Assembly: GCF_040096615.1 (NCBI RefSeq)
Contig: NZ_JBBMEJ010000001.1
Span: forward strand, 248,001-312,000
Source of the DNA: Blautia_A aquisgranensis
GTDB lineage: Bacteria > Bacillota > Clostridia > Lachnospirales > Lachnospiraceae
DNA length: 64,000 nucleotides
Direction of reading: 5' to 3'
The stretch's first letter is position 1, and every line of letters begins with the position of its first letter. The translations under genes and the position numbers were made by a program. This document shows, piece after piece, positions 34,045 through 41,465 of the stretch. Below the pieces are notes generated by a model. The model did no database searches. It saw only the letters and a program-made list of their open reading frames with translations, and was not told the origin of the DNA.

Positions 34045-34462
34045 TCCATTTCAAAGATTTTCATGGGCGGGAGAGAGGCGGCGAAGCCGCATTCCCTGCG
34101 AAGGTTTTGCGTCAGGTAATACCCAGTACAAGTTGACGCACACATCAACTTTCCCTGGGCCGAGGTTTTCCACCTCTGGACACCGGAGTAAAGGCTCGCC
34201 GCCTCTACACACCGCACAGGCGCTGCCGCCCTGTACCCGGCCAATAGGCGTTGCCCCTTGACCCCAGCAGTGCGCTGCCGCCCCTGCACCCCGGCACAAA
34301 GGACTGGTCTCCGCTCCGCTTCGGTCGGCGCTAAGCGGACATCCACCGGATGTCCAGCGCCCCTCTGTACTCCCGCCCGGCAAAATCGGAAACTGCCAGC
34401 ATGAAGCTGTCTCATTTCCGATTCTGCCGGTTTCCAATTTCCTGCCGAAATTGGAAATCCCG
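34045..34462. other. Noncoding region with candidate oriT
   Basis: This 418-base GC-rich gap has no gene. Near its relaxase side AGTTGA (34131) and TCAACT (34145) form an inverted repeat around CGCACACA, followed on the minus strand by TTGTACTGGGTATTACC, a plausible oriT for the adjacent MobV relaxase. Further along are imperfect repeats rich in GCGCTGCC and GCCGCC. The nick site was not established. Confidence 0.4.
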
Positions 34463-34669
34463 TCATGCCGCCGGTGGAAGATCATCCGGCTCTATAACGG
34501 GGATCGCCGCCCGCTTTGAAAGATACTGCGGGCATTCGATCAGCTGCGCCCGGAAGCTCTGCTTGCAGCTATGGCGGCATTTCCGGCACAGTTCGTTATA
34601 AGTGACACGGTTGCGGTCATTCAGGAAGAAAGCCAGTTCTTCCTTACGTTTTTTACTCATTCTCGGCAT
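34463..34669 (-). CDS. Small Cys-rich element protein (unrecognised)
   Basis: The 68-residue basic protein MPRMSKKRKEELAFFLNDRN has NELCRKCRHSCKQSF, a Cys cluster, and ends IEPDDLPPAA. GGAGG lies 9 bases before the ATG at 34669; the longer upstream frame has no site. It sits between the excisionase-like gene and the oriT region and is found in similar elements, but I do not know its role. Confidence 0.6.
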   Translation of the reverse strand: MPRMSKKRKEELAFFLNDRNRVTYNELCRKCRHSCKQSFRAQLIECPQYLSKRAAIPVIEPDDLPPAA

Positions 34670-34784
34670 TTGCTGTTCCCTCCGTTTTACTGTCATGTTT
34701 CGGTGTCTTTTTTGGGCGTTTTCCCCTCTGTATGCGCCTTGAAAAAGACCGGTAATATTCCAGACAGGGGAAGATACCTTTCCC

Positions 34785-35009
34785 TCATTTGTCGCTTCCC
34801 GGTACGGTTTCAGTTCCCTTTGCCATCCAGTCAAAGAACGCTTTTTTACTGATCTTAATCAGCCTGCCGCTTCTAAACGCCGGAAAGCCGGGCGTGTGTA
34901 CCAGCTCGTAGGCGCTCACTCTGGAAATTCCCATAATACGCCGGATGTCCGCCACATCCAGCACCAGCGGGAGATCATCGTAGCTTTTCAGTCTCTTGTT
35001 TTCACTCAT
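34785..35009 (-). CDS. Excisionase-like helix-turn-helix protein
   Basis: The 74-residue protein reads LVLDVADIRRIMGISRVSAY and continues to GRLIKISKKAFFDWM, the MerR/Xis winged-helix fold of small excisionases and element regulators. AGGAGG precedes the ATG. In a serine-recombinase element it may regulate excision or transcription rather than act as a tyrosine-recombinase Xis. Confidence 0.82.
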   Translation of the reverse strand: MSENKRLKSYDDLPLVLDVADIRRIMGISRVSAYELVHTPGFPAFRSGRLIKISKKAFFDWMAKGTETVPGSDK

Positions 35010-35229
35010 TTCGTTGTTCCTCCTGTTATTAAATTTGATAAAATCTTCTGTTTTGTTTCCTTTCGCCGTTCTGCCTGACAGCCGTTATCCTCATGGCCGC
35101 ATCCCTGCGGCTGCCCCATTCCTGCGGCGTATCCCATGTATTGGCACGCTCCCCGGCTCGGTATCTTCCCGATTTTCCGGCTCCCGGCGCTGCTTCCCCT
35201 CACGGTCATATCCCTGTCAGACGGTCATT

Positions 35230-35379
35230 CACTTGTCAAGGTACTGCATGTAACGAAATTACCATGTGTCAATCATCATATCGGCTTAGACTTGACAAAT
35301 CAATACTTCTGCGGTACTCTTTATGTAACGGATTGAACTTGATTATAGAATTACCATAAAAATTGAGAGGGGTGAGCCT
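35230..35379 (+). promoter_or_regulatory. Promoter region of DUF6076 with duplicated motif
   Basis: TTGACA (35292), a 17-base spacer and TACTCT (35315) form a plausible promoter. GTACT...TGTAACG occurs twice (35241-35255 and 35314-35330), and each copy is followed by AATTACCAT-like sequence, suggesting a tandem operator. The excisionase gene is divergently transcribed, so both could be controlled from here. The rest of 35,010-35,229 holds nothing recognised. Confidence 0.4.
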
Positions 35380-36423
35380 ATGGAATTTGCATTTAATCGG
35401 CATGAACCGGTCTATGACCGGATTTTATTCGTCCTGACACTGGACAGGCAAAAAATGAAAGAGCGTATTTTGATCGGCGAGGAGGCGCAAATCCGTTTCC
35501 GCCTGCAAGGGGATATGGATGCGGATTTACTCTGTGACGCCATCCGGCCTCTGGGGACATTTCTTTCCGAATTTGAACATGACCCGGACGGGGAATGGAA
35601 CCGTTGGGGACTGTCCCCGCTGCGGGAAGCCCTGCACTCGAACCGCTGGAAGCAACCTGCATTGGAACAGGCAGCCGGGGAATTTCTGTCAAAAAAATAT
35701 CTCACCGGCGACCCGGTGAGAATGTATGCGGCGTTCCGTATCTGGAACGAGTATCTGCGTGCCAGGGAACCAAGGGACAGACCGGCCGCCTGTGACCGCT
35801 TTATCAGCAAAGTGAACGGCTTTACGGCCACATTTATGGAAGCCCCGCCGCTGGAATTTGACTCGGATACCGGCAGACCCCAACGGCTGAATATCTCTCA
35901 TCGGATATGGGGATCGGTGCCAGCCGAAGATACCCGGCTCGACCTTTGGTATCCCGACAATAAAAGAGGGGCTGAATGCGTTGCCGCTTATGTGTCCCTC
36001 TATCCTTTGATTATATATTATCTGAACCGGCTTTCCGACTGGGGCCTGTATATCCGAAAATGCAAAACCTGCGGGAAAATCTTCCTTGCCAGGAGCCAGC
36101 GCTACGAATTGTGCAGCGAGAAGTGCCGGAAAGCGCAAGCACTCGAAAACAAGCGGGACTTTGATAAACGGGCCAGAGATAACAAATATGACCTCGTTTA
36201 TAAAAACGAGTGCCAGCACTGGCGCAATATCATCAATAAAGCAAAGAAAAATCCCGGCTTCCCCTCTGACCGGCTGGAAGAAATGCAGGCAGCCTTTGAA
36301 GCGTTCAAAAAGGAAGCCCTGCAAAGGAAACGGGCGATTAAGACGGAAAAAGCCAGCCCGAAAGAATTTACGGACTGGCTCGTTGAACAAACAAATATCA
36401 TTTTGGATTTGGCGGAACACTGA
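35380..36423 (+). CDS. DUF6076 family protein with C-terminal zinc finger
   Basis: The 347-residue protein has a helical N-terminal domain and a Cys4 finger KCKTCGKIFLARSQRYELCS followed by EKCRK near 228-250, then a basic helical tail. DUF6076 proteins occur in Firmicutes mobile elements and phages; function unknown, but the finger and basic tail suggest nucleic-acid binding. It is the only plus-strand gene of the GC-rich core and has its own promoter. Confidence 0.78.
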   Translation: MEFAFNRHEPVYDRILFVLTLDRQKMKERILIGEEAQIRFRLQGDMDADLLCDAIRPLGTFLSEFEHDPDGEWNRWGLSPLREALHSNRWKQPALEQAAGEFLSKKYLTGDPVRMYAAFRIWNEYLRAREPRDRPAACDRFISKVNGFTATFMEAPPLEFDSDTGRPQRLNISHRIWGSVPAEDTRLDLWYPDNKRGAECVAAYVSLYPLIIYYLNRLSDWGLYIRKCKTCGKIFLARSQRYELCSEKCRKAQALENKRDFDKRARDNKYDLVYKNECQHWRNIINKAKKNPGFPSDRLEEMQAAFEAFKKEALQRKRAIKTEKASPKEFTDWLVEQTNIILDLAEH

Positions 36424-36634
36424 CAAGGCGGCCTACTGTCCGTTCCCGCCTACTTCTGTATCCGCCATAAGGGAAGTAGGTTTCCATGACAGAATCCATA
36501 ATACCATTCTTATAAATTTTCCGTATGTCTGTAATGGTTTCGGGCGGTGTATGCTTCAGGTATTCCAGAAGCTCCGCCCGGTTGTCCATAATCAGGCAGC
36601 GCTGGCCTGCCTGCCGTTCAACCCGGTATCTCAT
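36398..36634 (-). CDS. Small element protein downstream of tnpV (unrecognised)
   Basis: The 78-residue protein MRYRVERQAGQRCLIMDNRA is basic and continues LLEYLKHTPPETITDIRKIY. AAGGAGA precedes the ATG at 36634, overlapping the stop of tnpV region upstream by a few bases of spacing; it is in the tnpV operon and is convergent with DUF6076, whose 3' end it overlaps by 26 bases. No family assigned. Confidence 0.55.
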   Translation of the reverse strand: MRYRVERQAGQRCLIMDNRAELLEYLKHTPPETITDIRKIYKNGIMDSVMETYFPYGGYRSRRERTVGRLVSVPPNPK

Positions 36635-36644
36635 GGCGGTCTCC

Positions 36645-37022
36645 TTATACATAGATCATTTCATGCAGTATGATTTCTTCCGCCCGGTTACGGATAGAAT
36701 TGACGGCCCGAACCCAGTCCACTTGGGAAGTGCGCTTTAATCCCTCGGTCACGCCCTCCACAGCCATCATCTGCGCTGTGATCGTATCCAGCCGCTCCTG
36801 TGCCTGTTCATTCAGATCGGCAAGGTAAGTCCACAGTTTACCGGACAGCGATAAGCTGTTATAATATCCGGGACGGAACTCTTTCAAATAGTTTTGGTGC
36901 ATCCGCCCCCAGCGTCCAATAGGGCGTCTTTCCTCCGGCAGCGTCAGCATCGGGATATAGTAATCCCCGGCAAGCACGTAGTCAATGCCATTTGCATGGG
37001 TATATTTCGGTAATTTCTCCAT
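36645..37022 (-). CDS. tnpV: TnpV-family transposon-encoded protein
   Basis: The 125-residue protein has the TnpV features YVLAGDYYIPMLTLPEERRP, LADLNEQAQERLDTITAQMM and SIRNRAEEIILHEMIYV and is homologous to the gene at 15,736-16,083. GGAGG is 6 bases before the ATG. It is the gene nearest the right end of the element, 100 bases from the junction. Confidence 0.85.
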   Translation of the reverse strand: MEKLPKYTHANGIDYVLAGDYYIPMLTLPEERRPIGRWGRMHQNYLKEFRPGYYNSLSLSGKLWTYLADLNEQAQERLDTITAQMMAVEGVTEGLKRTSQVDWVRAVNSIRNRAEEIILHEMIYV

Positions 37023-37121
37023 TTCCGACCTCCTGTATTCGATTTTTCAGAATCCAGTTGATCGTGTCCCTGTTCATGTAAAATTCAAGGCAACTGAACT
37101 CTTCACGAACAATTATGGCAT

Positions 37122-38882
37122 ATCCTTTCCTGTTTTCTGGTAGTTCATTCCATAAGACCGCTGACTGCCTCTCGTATCCGATGTGTTATAAAGATCTATG
37201 GTTTCTTTTCCCAGGATCTCCGCTATTTCCTTTAATGTCGTTTTTTCCTTTCCACCCAGGAATAAGGTCGTATCACAGTTCCCTTCGATGGTATCGGCAT
37301 TATCCTTATAAATTGCCTTAAGCTGAGACTTTGACTGCAAAATAATAGAAGCTGAGATTTCCCGGCTTCTAATCGTAGCAATCAATTTTTCGAATTTTGG
37401 AATTTGTCCGATGTTCGCAAACTCGTCCAGGAGACACCTCACATGAATTGGAAGTCTGCCTCCATATACATCATCAGCTCTGTCACAGAGCAGATTAAAA
37501 AGCTGTGTGTACATAATAGAAACAATAAAATTAAAGGTATCATCGGTATCTGAAATAATAACAAACAATGCAGTTTTCCTGTCACCAACCAGATCCAATT
37601 CCAGCTCGTCATAACTCATAAGCTCCCGCAGTTCCGCAATATCAAAGGGTGCGAGTCTTGCACCACAACTGATCAGAATAGATTTTGCTGTCTTACCGGC
37701 AGCCAGCTTGTATTTTTTGTACTGCCTTACTGCAAAATGGTTCGGGTCTTTCTGCTCCAGTTCATCAAACATCAGATCTACTGGATTCTTGAAATTCTCA
37801 TCATCTTCCCTGGCTTCTGACACATTGATCATTTCCAACAGAGTATTAAAATTCTTTTCTTCTTCCCTGCCTTCATACCAGATATAACCAATCAGGGCAC
37901 AATAATAGAGTTTTTCCGCCTTTACCCAAAAATCCTCACCTGATTGCTGCCCTTCACCTTTGGTATTAGCAATAATGGTTGTTACCAGTTTTAGAATATC
38001 TTTTTCACTGCGGATATATACAAATGGATTATAGTGCATGGATTTTTTGAAGTTAATTGTATTCAAAACTTTGATTTTATACGGTTCGTATATAACTTTT
38101 CCCTCTTTGTCCCGCACGATTTTTCCATTCTCATCCGTCATCGGACTGCCTTTTGCCAGCATACTGCCAACCTCCAGAAGCACAGTTCCCTTTGGATCAG
38201 TAATCACATAGGAGCTGTGCATCTGCATAATGTTAGGCTTTACAAAAAATCTGGTTTTTCCAGAACCGGAACCGCCAATTACCAGAATGTTTTTATTCCT
38301 GGCGTATTTCGGATTCTTTGGTCTGCTTGACATAGTAAGGCTCTCTGTTTCTGTAAGAATAATATTATTTTCAAATTCAGGATCAGAATATGGTCGTATA
38401 TCTTTTTCTGTTCCCCATCTGGCAGAACCATACTCCACACCCAGCCGATATTTCCTGGCATTTTTCGTGCGGTAAATAATAACAAATTTTACAACCATGC
38501 CTCCTGCAATTCCCCAAAACAGATCCATATGATTCAAACTTGGCCAGAGATTCCGAAACGCCAGTTCAAAATAAGTAATAGTATCCATAAATTTATCCCA
38601 GGAAGTTGCTCCGGTGTTTACCCGATACAGCCAGGCAATCTTATTGAAAAAATAAGCAAACATCAGATAGGGGAAATTAGCTAAAAACAGCTTTTTCTGA
38701 TCTGCCCTCTTCAATTCACTTGCCTTATCCGTGATCAGATTTTTCACATCCGCAAGCATTTTTCCTGGGATACTCTCTGAAGAAAAAACAGCTTTTCCAG
38801 ATATTTTTCTCTTTTTCGGAGAACCTCTGATATGCTGAACTTTTCCTCTTTTCTTCTTATGCTGCTGTTTTTTCTCCATCAT
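37122..38882 (-). pseudogene. virD4: 5' part of virD4 coupling-protein gene, interrupted
   Basis: This part encodes 586 native residues of a VirD4/TraG-type conjugation coupling ATPase: two N-terminal membrane segments (about 65-82 and 118-137), Walker A VIGGSGSGKTRFFVKP near 203-210 and Walker B VRCLLDEFANIGQIP near 460. The insertion adds three foreign codons (D-M-P) and a stop. The full product would be about 660 residues. VirD4 links the relaxosome to the T4SS; losing the C-terminal 74 residues should impair it. The gene start overlaps pcfB by four bases. Confidence 0.9.
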
Positions 38883-39361
38883 AAACTCTGCCCTCTGTCT
38901 TTCTGCTGTTCTCTTGCTCGTTCTCTGTTCTTTCCTTTAGACACAGCATCCTTAAAGTGCATAAGTTTTTTCATAATAGATGGCTTATCCTTTTTGTTCA
39001 TCTGTACACCCAAATATTTCTTAAATGCCAGATTCATCATTTCTGTATCCTGCCCTTTAAAGAACACATAGTAGGTCGGTGGCTTGGTCGAACTGTCTTT
39101 TTTCAAGGCAAAATCTAAACGGTATTTTTTCGCCACACGCTCAAAGGACTTGATATTTCCATCTGTGATTTCAATATTGGATAAACCAGAACCCTGGCTT
39201 TTCAGTTCTTTGTATGACTGTTTTCCAACCTTATAAGGATTCTTTCCTTTTTGTTTCTGTCCTGACAGATACTTCCGCAGCATATTTTTTAACACGTCGG
39301 CAGTCACTCTTGCAGTTTTAACCGACAATGCGATTGTTTTCTGAGTAACTTCTTCCTGCAA
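38879..39361 (-). CDS. pcfB: PcfB family (DUF3801) relaxosome accessory protein
   Basis: The 160-residue protein opens MQEEVTQKTIALSVKTARVT and contains IKSFERVAKKYRLDFALKKD, with a basic tail, matching DUF3801/PcfB. In Enterococcus plasmid pCF10 PcfB works with the VirD4-like PcfC. Here the gene directly precedes virD4 with a four-base overlap. It starts at a TTG at 39361 after AAAGGAGG. Confidence 0.85.
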   Translation of the reverse strand: MQEEVTQKTIALSVKTARVTADVLKNMLRKYLSGQKQKGKNPYKVGKQSYKELKSQGSGLSNIEITDGNIKSFERVAKKYRLDFALKKDSSTKPPTYYVFFKGQDTEMMNLAFKKYLGVQMNKKDKPSIMKKLMHFKDAVSKGKNRERAREQQKDRGQSL

Positions 39362-39394
39362 TTTGCACGCCTCCTTTCGACTCTGATCCGCAAA

Positions 39395-39433
39395 TTACGG
39401 TGGTACTAACAGATGGGGGAGATATATTTTCAT
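39395..39433 (-). CDS. 12-residue leader peptide upstream of pcfB
   Basis: AAAGGAG at 9 bases precedes an ATG encoding MKIYLPHLLVPP and a stop, 33 bases before the pcfB start. The strong site and its place right after the 25-bp palindrome suggest a real leader. It may tune pcfB-virD4 translation; that is inference. Confidence 0.45.
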   Translation of the reverse strand: MKIYLPHLLVPP

Positions 39434-39452
39434 TGGAATTTGACTCCTTTCC

Positions 39453-39477
39453 ACTTCCCGACAAATTGTCGAGAAGT
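39453..39477. promoter_or_regulatory. 25-bp near-palindrome, copy 2 (operator candidate)
   Basis: The core CCCGACAAATTGTCGAG with ACTT/AAGT flanks matches copies at 26,156 and 40,602. This copy lies between the 39,486 gene and the leader ORF of pcfB-virD4. Confidence 0.65.
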
Positions 39478-39485
39478 CATGGGTT

Positions 39486-40292
39486 TTAATTTTTCACTGT
39501 CTGCTTCAATAAATAAATTGTGCTGAACTGCACATATAACTTTTCTTCTTCCCAATCCATCTGATCCATCAGCAGGCATTGAAATAATACATCTACATCC
39601 TGCAATTTATAAATCCTGTTGCACGTTTCTGACAAACCTTTTAATTCCGGAATCTCTTGCATCGCATTTCGTCTGTGCATAAGACATTGCAAGTATAATG
39701 CTTCAAGATGTTTCTGGCTGAAAATAAGTGCTGTCGTATCCTGTTCATTGACTGTACATTTACGTTTTTCTAACTCTTCTTGGGAAATGTCCAGAAAACA
39801 CCGGATATTTTCGACATATACATCACCATCAAATGTTGGATGCTTTTTCTTAATCCATCGTTTTGCCGCTACCTCCATATTCTTTCTGTCTCGATCAGAT
39901 CTGGCACTACGGAAATTCAGCCTTTTGTCCATTTCTGCATAGATATTACTTTTCACCTGCCGCTCTGCCAAAGCTGCGTATTCTTCATTGCGAAAAAAAT
40001 AATCTAAAAGTTGGTTCATCTTAGCCTGACTATCTACCAAATGATAACATTCCTCGGAAAACCCCAAACCTGCAAATGCAACTGGCGCACTTCCTTTTTT
40101 GATTTCTTTTTCAATTACTCTTAAAATGTCTCTCTGTGATTCCATTTCTCGGTTTCCTCTCTCTTCTTCATTTTTCTGATTCTTTTCACAAATCATCAAT
40201 AAATTTTCATCTGCTCTTTTCGCTGTCAGTGTCAGTGAATAACAAACAAAGATCAGCAACAGTGATACCAATGCACTTCCAACACCAATCAT
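39486..40292 (-). CDS. Membrane-anchored protein of the element (unrecognised)
   Basis: The 268-residue protein starts MIGVGSALVSLLLIFVCYSL, one hydrophobic anchor (about 3-22), followed by a charged cytoplasmic or extracellular helical domain rich in Glu/Lys and Cys. GGGGG lies 8 bases before the ATG at 40292, which overlaps the XRE stop by four bases (ATGA). No family recognised. Confidence 0.6.
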   Translation of the reverse strand: MIGVGSALVSLLLIFVCYSLTLTAKRADENLLMICEKNQKNEEERGNREMESQRDILRVIEKEIKKGSAPVAFAGLGFSEECYHLVDSQAKMNQLLDYFFRNEEYAALAERQVKSNIYAEMDKRLNFRSARSDRDRKNMEVAAKRWIKKKHPTFDGDVYVENIRCFLDISQEELEKRKCTVNEQDTTALIFSQKHLEALYLQCLMHRRNAMQEIPELKGLSETCNRIYKLQDVDVLFQCLLMDQMDWEEEKLYVQFSTIYLLKQTVKN

Positions 40293-40594
40293 AAAAACTT
40301 TTCCCCCACCAATACATGAAGCAATCCGTCCCATTTAAAAAACGGACTGATTTTTTTCAGCATAGCAATCAAGTCCGCTTCATTTTCTATTTCAATATCC
40401 AAAAATTCTATTACACTAATTTCAAGTCCATCCGCAATTTTCTTTAATTGTTCTACTTTCGGCTTTCGTATGCCTATTTCATACTTCCGAATTGTATTCA
40501 CATTAATTCCTGTTCGTTCTGCAAGCAGCTCCTGCGATAGCCCTCTCTGTTTCCGAAAATAACGAATCTTTTCATTTATCTCCATGTCTTTCAT
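40289..40594 (-). CDS. XRE family regulator adjacent to the palindrome
   Basis: The 101-residue protein (from ATG at 40594; ATG at 40585 possible) has a typical XRE helix-turn-helix, IRYFRKQRGLSQELLAERTG, followed by INVNTIRKYEIGIRKPK, and a C-terminal helical part. The 25-bp palindrome at 40,602-40,626 lies only 7 bases before its start, so autoregulation is plausible, and the same palindrome before pcfB and Maff2 suggests a small regulon. Confidence 0.8.
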   Translation of the reverse strand: MKDMEINEKIRYFRKQRGLSQELLAERTGINVNTIRKYEIGIRKPKVEQLKKIADGLEISVIEFLDIEIENEADLIAMLKKISPFFKWDGLLHVLVGEKFL

Positions 40595-40766
40595 CTGTTG
40601 AACTTCTCGACAATTTGTCGGGAAGTTGTTCCCTTTCCCAGTTTTCTTTTCCTTCATATCCATACATAGATATTTCCTCATCCAATAGCCTTGCAACCAT
40701 AAAGCAACAAGACAGCAAAAACAAAAGCACTATTCCTGCCATAATAATAATTATCAAATCAATCAC
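40572..40766 (-). CDS. Small membrane protein overlapping the XRE start
   Basis: The 64-residue protein MIDLIIIIMAGIVLLFLLSC has one strong membrane segment and a charged tail. Its last codons read through the 25-bp palindrome (LPDKLSRS) and its stop overlaps the XRE start region by 23 bases. ATGAGG-like purines precede the ATG. No family is recognised; the gene is plausible from hydrophobicity and position. Confidence 0.55.
   Translation of the reverse strand: MIDLIIIIMAGIVLLFLLSCCFMVARLLDEEISMYGYEGKENWEREQLPDKLSRSSTDERHGDK
40602..40626. promoter_or_regulatory. 25-bp near-palindrome, copy 3 (operator candidate)
   Basis: On the minus strand the core reads CCCGACAAATTGTCGAG; orientation is opposite to the other copies. 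It lies inside the 3' end of the small membrane protein gene and just before the XRE start codon. Confidence 0.65.
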
Positions 40767-40793
40767 ATCTCATCCTCCTATGTAAGCGGTACA

Positions 40794-40823
40794 GAAAAAG
40801 CAGCCTTGACAGACTGCTTTTTC
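40794..40823 (-). terminator. Terminator after DUF6809 gene
   Basis: GAAAAAGCAG and CTGCTTTTTC form a perfect 10-bp stem with a 10-base loop; the stem's own 3' arm provides the T-run. It lies between DUF6809 and the small membrane protein and works in either direction. Confidence 0.75.
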
Positions 40824-40825
40824 AA

Positions 40826-41113
40826 TCACCATATTCTATTTTTGTTCTCATGTAAAAAGGCTTCCGAAATTGTGCGAATCCCAAACGCTAATCCATCTAT
40901 GTAAGCGTCTCTCTGTTCTGTTTGTTTAAGATTTAAAGTATATTCCTTGTAATCCTCAAACATTGCCTGCAGATCCGGACTCATTAGACTTATCATTTCC
41001 TTTTCTAATGTTTCACACAGTTCCTTTGTCTCTTCATAACTTTTACTTTGTGTCTCACATTGATTCATTGGATAAATGCTATAATACAATTTTTCCAGTT
41101 GCTTTTCGCTCAT
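40826..41113 (-). CDS. DUF6809 family protein
   Basis: The 95-residue acidic protein reads LEKLYYSIYPMNQCE and ends YIDGLAFGIRTISEAFLHE, the DUF6809 layout, a helical protein of clostridial elements with unknown role. Its start overlaps the DUF6050 gene by 35 bases. Confidence 0.65.
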   Translation of the reverse strand: MSEKQLEKLYYSIYPMNQCETQSKSYEETKELCETLEKEMISLMSPDLQAMFEDYKEYTLNLKQTEQRDAYIDGLAFGIRTISEAFLHENKNRIW

Positions 41114-41465
41114 TTTTGATCACCATTTCTTTCAGTCTTTTTATGATCCATATAATTCCAGAAATGCCGTTTTTTAGCAAAATGCCTGCTACAGCTAATA
41201 ATCTCCAGGCAAGAACCCCTATTCCAATCAAACTTCCTACCATCAGTTTAAGTACCACCAAACCAAGCATTTCCCCTGTCCCCACATTTCTTGGAACGAC
41301 CAACAAAAACATTTTCTGGATTCCGAAAGGTATTCCCACAAAAAGCAATAATTTTCTCCAGTCTAATATTTCACCATTCATGCACATAGGGTGAACAATT
41401 AAGCAGATAATCATAGCTATTGCACCAGGAATTATCAATTTTGTTATAATTTCTTTTCCTCTCAT
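41079..41465 (-). CDS. DUF6050 family membrane protein
   Basis: The 128-residue protein has four predicted membrane segments; LLFVGIPFGIQKMFLLVVPR is characteristic of the DUF6050 family of Lachnospiraceae elements. Function unknown. Its ATG overlaps the repA stop by four bases, so it is translationally coupled. Confidence 0.75.
   Translation of the reverse strand: MRGKEIITKLIIPGAIAMIICLIVHPMCMNGEILDWRKLLLFVGIPFGIQKMFLLVVPRNVGTGEMLGLVVLKLMVGSLIGIGVLAWRLLAVAGILLKNGISGIIWIIKRLKEMVIKNERKATGKIVL

Larger units (their letters stand above)
26405..37123. mobile_element. 10.7-kb serine-recombinase mobilizable element inserted in virD4
   Basis: Both junctions are visible. On the plus strand the left junction reads GCTCATCAAC-TC and the right reads TC-CTTTCCTGTTTTCTGG. 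Removing the element with one TC (GA on the coding strand) restores the virD4 frame exactly. GA dinucleotide targets are the rule for TnpX-type recombinases of Tn4451. The element carries GNAT, MFS pump, tnpX, tnpW, vapE-like, CHC2 primase, relaxase, an excisionase-like gene, DUF6076 and tnpV. The core is GC-rich and the cargo near the left end is AT-rich. Confidence 0.88.
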
